A stretch of 64,000 nucleotides of DNA from Zygnema cylindricum (Eukaryota; Streptophyta; Zygnematophyceae; Zygnematales; Zygnemataceae), in assembly GCA_037447655.1 (NCBI GenBank), contig JBBHKE010002493.1, forward strand, positions 62,001 to 126,000, given 5' to 3'. The notes below the pieces were generated by a model. It did not search any database and was not told where the DNA came from. It worked only from the letters and a program-made list of their open reading frames with translations. Below, in pieces: positions 56,353 to 64,000 of this stretch. The position numbers and the translations under genes were made by a program. The number at the start of each line of letters is the position of its first letter. Positions within the stretch are counted from its first letter, which is position 1.

Positions 56353-57366
56353 CTAGTCTTTTATAGCCAAGGTAAGGGCTCTATTTTTGAGATAGTTAGC
56401 ACAATTCATAGCTTCTGCCCAAAAACTTTTCCTTATATTTTTATCTGTCAACATACTACGGGCACTATCACTTAAAGTCTGATTTAGTCTCTCGGCTACA
56501 CCGTTTTGTTCTGGATTCTTTGGGACAGTCTTTTGGTGTTGAACCCCTTCCTCTTTCAAATAATCCTCAAACTCATTAGAAGTGAATTCCCCCCCATTAT
56601 CACTCCTCACTCTCTTTATAGGTGTTACATGGAGCTTTTTAATCCATGCTTTATACTCCTTAAAATAAGCCGAAGCCTCAGATTTGTTTTTCAAGAAATA
56701 TACTCTAGAGTATCTAGACCAATCATCCGTGATAGTAAGCATAAATCTTTTCCCTCCAACTGATGGCACTTTGGCCGGTCCCCATATGTCAATATGAACC
56801 AAATCTAAAACCTTTTCACTTTTATATGTTGCGGCTTTCGGAAAAGGCAATCTCTGGGCCTTTCCTTGAGCACACCCACTACAATCATCCAAAGTCTCAT
56901 TATCACCAAAATGTATTCCCTCAACTACACTCATCTTCTTCATTTCCTTTAACCTATCTAGATGCACATGTCCCAATCTTTTATGCCACATCATCAAATC
57001 ACTTACACTAGCATAGTAAACTCCCGTCTTTCCATTACTCAAATTCAGCCTAAACATTCCTTGGCTACCCTTTTCAGCTGTGAAGTACACTTCATTCTCA
57101 TAGCTAGCAACAAAGACTCCTTTCTTGGTACTAGTCTCAAAACCCTTATCATCTAAGACTGACGTAGAGATAAGATTATTGTTCAACTCTGGAATGAAAA
57201 GTACATCAGAGAAAGTGACTATAGATGTCTTACCATCAACTAAGACTCTCACATCCACTGATCCCACTGAATTAGTGGTAACTATTCTCCCATCCCCATA
57301 CTCTATCTCTACAGTAGGGATCTTTCTCATTTTGGTAAACAATGGTTTTTCTCTACATATATGCAT
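56353..57366 (-). pseudogene. E8 protease end and integrase, long open frame
   Basis: A 337-residue open stretch. It begins just after the protease active site, whose Gly codon is a stop (Asp-Ser-stop-Ala near 57376). It covers the rest of protease, the HHCC zinc region (Trp-His-Lys-Arg-Leu-Gly-His...Cys-Ser-Gly-Cys) and the complete core with Asp (His-Ile-Asp-Ile-Trp-Gly), Asp (Ser-Asn-preceded Asp-Asn-Gly-Gly-Glu-Phe) and Glu (Gly-Val-Ala-Glu-Arg). The catalytic DDE triad is intact. It ends in a stop before the post-integrase frame. Confidence 0.85.
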
Positions 57367-58461
57367 AGAGGCTCATGAATCAATGATCCATCCTTCTTCA
57401 AGAGCTTCTTTCACTCCACCGAAAGCACACTTTTGCCTTCATGGAATCTCTGGCTCACCTTTCACCTCCAACTCTTCATTGAGGAGAACTTCTCCATCGT
57501 CATCATCGAGATCCTCTTCCACGACTTGTGTTGCAACGAACGCCTTCTTTTTCCTTCCGGGTGGTTTTCCAATCGATTCCTCCTTCAATCTCAACTCCGT
57601 CAACTTAGTGCACTCTACCATGTAGTGTCCCGATTTCTTACAAAAATGGCAAATCCCCTTTCGGAGCCCTTGGTCCAGATCCGTCATGGTTTCCTCTTCC
57701 TCCTCCACCAAAGTTCCCATAAGGTTTGTTGGAATCTTTACCCCCCCAAGTCAATACCAGTAGCCAATGCTTGAACACTCTTTCCTCCCCTACGAATCTC
57801 AATTGTGCTTTCCCGAAGGAAAATCATCCTTACAATTGAATTCCAAATCCATAGATGATTTGACAAATCCTGGACACAGTTGACAATATTCTCATAATCA
57901 TCTGGGAGTTTCATTAGCAAAGTGTTCACCTTCTGTTTCTCGGTCTCCATTTTTCCTGCACTTTCTAACTCCATGAATAACCCAGCCAAATCATTACAGA
58001 AATCTAACATCATTCCCCTTTTGTACACATACGCTTCTACCTTCTGATCTGCCAGCTTCTGCTGTTGAATCGTACTGCTCTTGTAAATGTCGACAAGAGT
58101 TTCCCTCAACTCGTCTGCCCTCTCCACATGAAGATGAGGTGTAGCCACTCCCTGAGTGAGACGCCGAGAATAAAATGAGTCGCCACGGTATTGTTGAAAT
58201 CCCAGATTTGAATATCATTCGCCTCTGTTTTCTGAACAGGTGTTATTGAAGCCGATCCACTAGCCAATGGTGTGATTTTCTCTTTTCTTTTGTCGGACAT
58301 GTTGCTTTCTACATCATCCTCCGCCCCCTCTGCCCCCTGCAGATCATCCTGTGAACTGAGATCCTCCAAACCCTATTGGAATTCCCAATTTAGCGGATGG
58401 CCGACGCACACAGTCACTCACAATGCCCCATAGCCGTTTTTGAAACAATGCACCCCTCCCA
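57367..58461 (-). pseudogene. E8 gag, second copy, 5' truncated
   Basis: Frames 58369-58106, 58148-57738 and 57720-57439 give the Gag body (Asn-Thr-Val-Ala-Thr-His-Phe-Ile-Leu; Leu-Met-Lys-Leu-Pro-Asp-Asp) and the CCHC knuckle (Cys-His-Phe-Cys-Lys-Lys...His-Tyr-Met-Val-Glu-Cys). The 5' end is lost: at 58461 gag is fused to the middle of an LTR, so PBS, gag start and LTR end are all missing. Confidence 0.83.
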
Positions 58462-59206
58462 GTACGGATATATTCGGCACCATTCCCGGTCTGCCACGTG
58501 GCAAAATACGTCAATGATATTCTCTCCATTTTCTCTTCCAGCATCCTATAAGATGATGCCACGTGTAATTTCCTCCCATTTTGCCGTACTTCTCCCAGAT
58601 AGTCGTTCCGGCATCCCGGCACACACGCGTGTCGTCCGTTCTTCTCACGGTGATTAATTGCAGCCGTTCGATCTGACGACGCGCCGAATAAATGTTGACC
58701 GTTGAATTTCACCGGTCAAAGTTCTCTGTTGACCGTTGAATATCGACGGTCAACATTCCGTGTTGACCGCTTAAATTTTATTCTTGCTTCGCGAGCCGTC
58801 GATGGCAACATTTAATTTCGTCCGTCAAAATCAAATGTCTGTTTCATTTATTTCGTGCGGTATTGCATTTCGTGCGGTACCACGCGTTCCATGTTTCGTT
58901 TCGTTTCATAAGATGTTTAACGGAATATGCTGCATGTTTTCTTTAAATACTTATCAAGTACAATACATGCATTGATTCATCAAGACCTAACGGATAAGAC
59001 GAGCGCCTTTTCCATACGGCTTTCGCTCGGAGGTTACAAGATTAAATCATGTATGTGGCGACGTAACTTTTGCAGGAGCTTTGTCTTCTATCTATCTTCT
59101 TATCTGTCCAAGGCAGCCATGGCTGCCTGGCAATTCTCAATGACTACGACAAGTATAAGAACTGCAAGACTCAAAAAGGTAGAATACAAAATATCACTTT
59201 TCAACA
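58462..59206 (-). repeat. E8 partial 5' LTR
   Basis: It matches 54838-55580 closely, from gtacggatatattcggcacc to the terminal cttttcaaca. The LTR end proximal to gag is deleted. The first ~90 residues of the long plus-strand frame starting at 58927 are only antisense translation of this LTR. Confidence 0.88.
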
Positions 59207-59211
59207 ACTAT

Positions 59212-60174
59212 GGGGGGAGGGAGCAGAAAAATCAGAGCGACGAGTTCGGACAAAGGGCTCCCAAAGGTTTATGTCATTTTTGTAAGAAACCAGGGCACTA
59301 TATGGCAGAGTGCACTAAGCTAACCGAGCTTCGGTTAAAGGAGGGGCAGACCGGTGGTACCCCGAGAGGAAAGAAAAAGGCCCTTGTCACACAGGTACTT
59401 GAGGCGGAATCCGAGGACGAGGACAATGAGCTCCTTTTAGATGTGGAGTTGGAGGCGAAAAACGAGGTCGAAATTCCACGAAGGCAGAAATGTGCTTATG
59501 GTGGATTCAAAGGTGAAGCAGGCTGGATTGTAGATTCAAGTTCCTCCATGCATATGTGTAAGGATAGGCACCTGTTCACTAATATAAAAAATATTCCCAC
59601 CGTAGAGATAAAGTACCGGGATGGGAGGATAGTCACCACTACTGTTGTAGGATCGGTAGACTTGAAAGTGTTAGTAGAAGGAAAGACATCCATAGTAACA
59701 TTCTGCAATGCATTGATTATTCTGGAGCTAAAGAAAAACATCATCTCTACATCTATATTAGATGATAAGGGTTTTTTTACTAGCACTAGGGAAGGAGTCT
59801 TTACTGCTAGTTTTGAGGAGGATGTCTATTTCATTGCTGAGAAAGGTAGCCATGGGATGTTTAGGCTGGTTTTAAGTAATAAAACAAAGAAACTTTATTA
59901 TGGTGGTGTTCATGATATTATGATATGGCATAAGAGGCTAGGGCATGTGAATCTAGACAAGTTAAGAGAGATGAAAAATATAGGAGTGGTGGAAGGGATT
60001 AAGTTCTGTGAGAGTGATACTATAAGTGATTGTAGTGGATGTGCTCAAGGTAAAACACATAGATTACCCTTTCCTAAAACAACCACCTATAAGGGAGAAA
60101 AAATTCTAGATCTAGTACACACAGATATTGTGGACCAGCTAAAGTGCCCTCACCGGGGGGGAAGAGATTTATGA
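59212..60174 (+). pseudogene. E7 gag end, protease and integrase start
   Basis: A long open stretch resuming E7 after E8. It has the CCHC knuckle (Cys-His-Phe-Cys-Lys-Lys-Pro-Gly-His-Tyr-Met-Ala-Glu-Cys at ~59273-59315), an acidic linker, and a protease whose active site reads Asp-Ser-Ser (Asp codon 59532-59534) where Asp-Ser-Gly is required. The pre-integrase HHCC region follows (His-Lys-Arg-Leu-Gly-His; Cys-Ser-Gly-Cys). A frameshift at ~60130, just after the first integrase Asp, ends it. Confidence 0.87.
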
Positions 60175-61193
60175 TGACAATAACTGATGATTGGTCTTGG
60201 TATTCTCGAGTGTATTTTTTGAAAAACAAGTCAGAAGCTTAGGATTGTTTTAGACAATATAAAGCATGGAGGGAAAAACTCCATCAAACTCCAATCAAGA
60301 GAATAAGGAGTGACAATGGTGGAGAGTATACTTCTAACTAGTTTGAGGATTTTGTGAGGGAATATGGAGTCCAACACCAAAAGACAGTTCCAGAAAACCC
60401 GTAACATAATGGGGTAGCTGAAAGGTTAAATAGAACACTAACATATAGTGCTAGAAGTATGTTGTTTGATAAGAAGATAGGAAAAAGGTTTTGGGCAGAA
60501 GCAATGAACTGTGCTAATTACCTCAAAAATAGAGTTCTTACTTCAGCTATAAAAGATCAAACACCTTATGAGAGATAGACAGGCCAGAAACCAGACATAT
60601 CTCACTTAAAGGTTTTCGGCAGTCAAGTATTCAGTCTAGATACAGATCGGTCTAATTGGAAGCTAGATCTTAAAGGAAAACCAGGATACTTATTAGGATA
60701 TGATGAGGATGTTAAAGGATATAGAGTTTATGATCTAAAAAGGGAAGATATAACCTTAGTAAAGCATCTAGTAGTTATGGATGAAGGAAAGTTTGTGGAT
60801 CCTTTCAAATATACAAAGTTAGTAAAAATCAGATTTGAGTTAGAAAATTTCGATGACTTTGAGCTTCCTAACTATCCAGGTTTTAGAGAAGATGACATTC
60901 TTGCAGGTACAAATCAGACCGAAAAGGACTCGGCTGTGGAAACTTCAGTGAGAACTCTACCCAAAGCGGAAGACGTGGTGGAAATTGATTCGGAATCAAG
61001 CAATATGGGAAAAGCCGAGTTTGTTCGAAAGAATCCACGACAACCATCTATTCCACCCTCAGATTTTGAGGGGGGAAGGAGAAGTAGCAAAAGACTGCAA
61101 GAAAAACAGGTTAATAACAAGGTAACTAAACTGTCTTATCAAGATGAATCTCAAACTTATAGAGAGGCGATGACTTGTCCAGAAAGAAACTAG
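60175..61193 (+). pseudogene. E7 integrase core and linker
   Basis: In shifted frames the core continues with Thr-Asp-Asp-Trp-Ser, Ser-Asp-Asn-Gly-Gly-Glu-Tyr (~60309-60330) and Gly-Val-Ala-Glu-Arg-Leu-Asn (~60412), with stops at about 60241, 60340, 60403 and 60577. The post-integrase region follows to 60770. A 138-residue acidic linker (60777-61193) leads to RT. Confidence 0.82.
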
Positions 61194-62745
61194 TGGAAGA
61201 CAGCCATCAATGAGCAGATGGCCTGAATTATGGCAGCTGATAATTGGGAGCAGGTGGATTGTCGACCTAATTAAAAACTAATCGGTTGTAAGTGGGTTTT
61301 CAAATTAAAACTGAACCCTGATAACACAATCGAGCGCTACAAGGCCCGATTAGTGGCAAAGGGATTAACACAAAAAGAGGGAATTGACTGCGAGGAAACC
61401 TTTGCCCCGGTGGTCAGATTTCCCTCCGTCCGCATACTTCTCAGCCTGGCAGCAGCGGAAGACATGGAAGTGCACCAGATGGACATCAAGCAAACCTTTT
61501 TGCATAGAGCATTGGAAAAGGAGATCTTCATGCGACAACCCGAAGGGTTTGTGGAGAAGGGAGAGGAGAGTAAGGTATGCCGGCTGATTAAATCTCTTTA
61601 TGGTTTGAAACAAGCGCCTTGACAGTGGATTAACAAGCTTAATGAGTTTCTTACCGGTCTGGGATATATCCGGATAAGCTCAGATGACTCAATCTATGTT
61701 TTCGAAGATGAGGAAGGTTTTATATTTGTTGCAATTTATGTTGATGATTTGCTTGTTTTAGGTAAATCAATGGAAAAAATTAATAAACTGAAAATCGATC
61801 TTAAGGGGAGATTTGAAATGAAGGATATGGGGGAAGCAAAATATATTTTGGGAATTCAAGTAGAAAGAGACCGAAAAAGAAAAAATATAAGATTGACTCA
61901 AAAGGAAACAATAGGGAACATGCTTGAAAAATTTCAAATGGATAAAGCTAATAGTTGTACAACTCCAATAGAGTTAAAGTAAGGAAGTGAGGGGAGTGAG
62001 GAAGAAAGAGTCATAGTCTTAGACGAGGAACTATCTCCTGAAGAACAGAAGTTCATGCAGACTATTCCTTACAGGCAACTAGTTGGAAGTCTAATATATT
62101 TTATGAATTGTACCCGGCCGTATTTAGCTGCAGCTGTAGGAGTGCTGAGTAGAAGTCTAAATGCTCCCACTAAGAGGGCTTGGGAGGCAGCTAAGAGAGT
62201 CCTTAGATATTTGATAGGAACTAGGGATCTATGGTTGCATTTGGGTGGGGAGAATACTGACATCACCACTTGGAGTGATGCCAGTTATGGTAATGCTCCG
62301 ATGAGGAGATGCACTTCTGGAAATCTATTATATGTGGGTGATGGTGCTTGCTTTTGGAGTAGCAAACCAAAAAAAGTTATTGCTCAGTCCACCACGGAGG
62401 CTGATTATATGGCCTGTTGCTCTGTTGTAAAATAATTGATGTGGGTCAAGTCTTTGCTTTGTGAGCTTTGTCACTTTAAGAGTGGTGTGCAGAATTTTTT
62501 TTGTGATAATCAGGCAACAATCGCTATTTCTGCCAATCCTAAACATCATTTTAAAGCCAAACACATGGACATTAGACTCAGCTTTGTTAGAGAGAAAGTA
62601 GAAAACAAAATAATCAGTTTAGAGTATTGACCAGATAGTGAGATGGTAGCAGATATGATGACCAAACTTGTGCCTTCAACTAAGCTAATTTTCTGCAAGG
62701 AAAAGTGTGGTCTAAAATTAATGATTGACTAGAAAATAAGGGGAG
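61194..62745 (+). pseudogene. E7 reverse transcriptase and RNase H
   Basis: RT frames 61353-61622 and 61749-61982 carry Lys-Glu-Gly-Ile-Asp-Cys-Glu-Glu-Thr-Phe-Ala-Pro-Val, Gln-Met-Asp-Ile-Lys, Leu-Tyr-Gly-Leu-Lys-Gln-Ala-Pro and Tyr-Val-Asp-Asp (~61738). Stops fall near 61191, 61275, 61621 and 61981. RNase H (62055-62435, 62436-62630) has Ser-Asp-Ala-Ser-Tyr-Gly-Asn and Glu-Ala-Asp-Tyr-Met-Ala. All frames are in the same general order as E6, its closest relative in the window. Confidence 0.85.
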
Positions 62746-63796
62746 TGTAAAAATTAATAGTCATTTTAAAGTATTTTCTAGGTCTAAATAGAAATATAGA
62801 AAGAAGCCGAGGCAGTCTACCTCTAACTTCTTTCTCCAACTCTCAAACTTGTCGCAATCATTGAGAAATTGGAGAGGGAGCTAGAGCCATGGCTACATAG
62901 GCTATCCAGGTTTACAGGAAATATATATTAGTTAGGGGTTTATTTACTAAAAGGTATATGCCGGCCACAGGATTTGATCCTGATACCTACCGGACGGAGA
63001 CAACAAGTTGCTGGTAGCCTTAGCCGTTAAGTCTTTCAATAGAGTTAAGTACTATGTGGTTTGATATCTAATTAAACATTATCAAGTAGGATAATTCAAT
63101 TAACTGAAACTATTTACGGGATGCATAGATCTAGTAATGTAAAAGTACGGATTATGGTACAGATAAGAAACGAATACCGCGCAGTTATTTCTTTAGCGAA
63201 ACACATACCGCGAATGTATTTATTACGGCTACGATTTAATATGAATGTGATCCGACGGCCGAAATTAACGTCGAGATCGCGGAAGGGAATTTTGGCAGTT
63301 GTGGTCATCGCCACATCGGATGACACATGGCGGAATGACATTGGATCGCGGCATCTCCGAGGATTAAGGGAGCGAATCCGGACATACCACGTGTCGACAT
63401 TTAGGCCATGTCGTACAGTGTCCGTACAGAAAGTACACCGGCAGCTGTACTTTTGTGTACGGAACTGTAATCTGATTGGCTCCGTACACTAGTAGATAGA
63501 GTCTATGAGAGAGATATGACTTAGAAAAATTAGGAGATAGGACCCTCTCTCCCAAAGAGCTTCTGTACAAAAGGTCAACTTTGACCCTCCATAACTTACT
63601 GCTCAAGGGAGCAAATTCAGAGATTCTTTTTGCTATGGACTTAGAGGAGTCTTGCCTTCACAAGGGTGAAGTTGGTCAGAGTTATTGTCTACCAAGGTGG
63701 CAGTTGTTTTTCCTGAAACACAAAGGGGTCAGGGTTATCCTAGAGGCTTCATGGAAGTTGTCCACTCTGAGGACTTATGGAGGTCTTAGAGTTTGA
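62746..63796 (+). repeat. E7 3' LTR
   Basis: 1,051 bp, starting TGTAAAAATTAATAG after polypurine aaaataaggggag and ending GAGTTTGA (final C changed to G). It matches the 5' LTR throughout. The ATG-led 20-base gag-start segment is its very end, followed at once by accag, the right target duplication. Confidence 0.9.
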
Positions 63797-64000
63797 ACCA
63801 GCTACCGGTTGTTTAACGTGTGGCAGGTACCAAGATCAAATCCTGGAGGTGGTACATATATTTTAGTAAATATATCCTTTAGTATAAATAAATTAATATT
63901 TATATCCCGTAAACCTTTGAATAGCCTAGGTAGCCACTGCTTTAGCTTCCTCATCAATTTCTCAGTGACTACGACAAGTTTGAGAGTTGGAGAGAGAAGT
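63797..64000 (-). repeat. E6 5' LTR, second part
   Basis: From the E7 target duplication onward the sequence continues the E6 LTR: caggtaccaagatcaaatcc, ggtggtacatatatttta and tttgagagttggagagaga align with 47310-47520. It runs off the window. It proves that E7 sits inside the E6 LTR. Confidence 0.9.

Larger units (their letters stand above)
53571..59206 (-). mobile_element. E8: rearranged copia inserted in E7 gag
   Basis: The ends are TG (53571) and CA (59206), flanked by perfect 5-bp duplications actat at 53566-53570 and 59207-59211. From low to high coordinates: a ~15-bp remnant of an LTR end (tgtaatatctgtgag), a partial minus-strand gag, a full LTR, an internal region lacking RT, and a partial LTR (58462-59206). 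This looks like an LTR-internal-LTR-internal-LTR unit that suffered deletions. Confidence 0.82.
51700..63796 (+). mobile_element. E7: plus-strand copia with both LTRs, split by E8
   Basis: LTRs at 51700-52753 and 62746-63796, target duplications acccg/accag, half-tRNA PBS at 52754, gag start in the LTR, gag interrupted at 53570 by E8, and pol resuming at 59212. It inserted in the 5' LTR of E6, whose sequence flanks both sides. Without E8 it is about 6.5 kb. It is defective through scattered stops. Confidence 0.88.

Noticed and set aside
58927-59205. N-terminal part of the 415-residue plus-strand frame
   Set aside because: This part is antisense to the E8 LTR; only the portion after 59211 is gag/pol of E7. 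It is not a natural fusion protein.

Overview
The window comes from the nuclear genome of a land plant. The evidence is a ten-exon gene for the plastid chaperonin-60 alpha subunit with GT-AG introns, a eukaryotic tRNA-Lys(CUU) gene with plant-like sequence, and a very high load of Ty1/copia, Ty3/gypsy, LINE and non-autonomous DNA transposons. I cannot name the species. The unusual chaperonin C-terminus and the copia primer type would suit a lineage outside the well-studied flowering plants, but that is inference.

Layout. 1-8113: a minus-strand Ty3/gypsy relic (LTR 7375-8113, gag, protease) split by a plus-strand Ty1/copia relic (741-5932). 8114-10730: tandem repeats and two inverted neighbouring copies of a ~0.95 kb non-autonomous DNA element (called F1 here), which together make a ~2 kb foldback. 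10736-10808: tRNA-Lys. 10897-11373: a weak divergent ORF. 11789-18732: CPN60A, the only clearly functional protein gene. 19395-24455: long inverted arms (F3) enclosing a third F1 copy, itself split by a LINE 3' fragment, and an F2 element. 24456-29620: mostly non-coding, with a TA-flanked MITE and a hAT-type MITE with a perfect 8-bp target duplication. 29620-64000: a copia graveyard.

The right half is a 'Russian doll'. Six copia units, E3 to E8, sit inside one another: E4 in the 5' LTR of E3, E5 in the 5' LTR of E4, E6 in E5, E7 in the 5' LTR of E6, E8 in the gag of E7. Target duplications support the last two steps (ACCCG/ACCAG for E7, ACTAT/ACTAT for E8). Most reading frames are broken.

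The most interesting signal is in these copia elements. Their primer-binding site matches the anticodon-arm half of initiator tRNA-Met, the 'half-tRNA' priming known from Drosophila copia. It lies directly at the LTR end and inside the gag reading frame, so the LTR itself carries the gag start codon and the first six codons. Three independent 3' LTRs end exactly 20 nt after the start of that codon. Many of the LTRs also hold an antisense tRNA-like segment with B-box similarity. In CPN60A, intron 1 and intron 2 each contain local duplications of the following exon's 5' boundary that have lost the AG acceptor.
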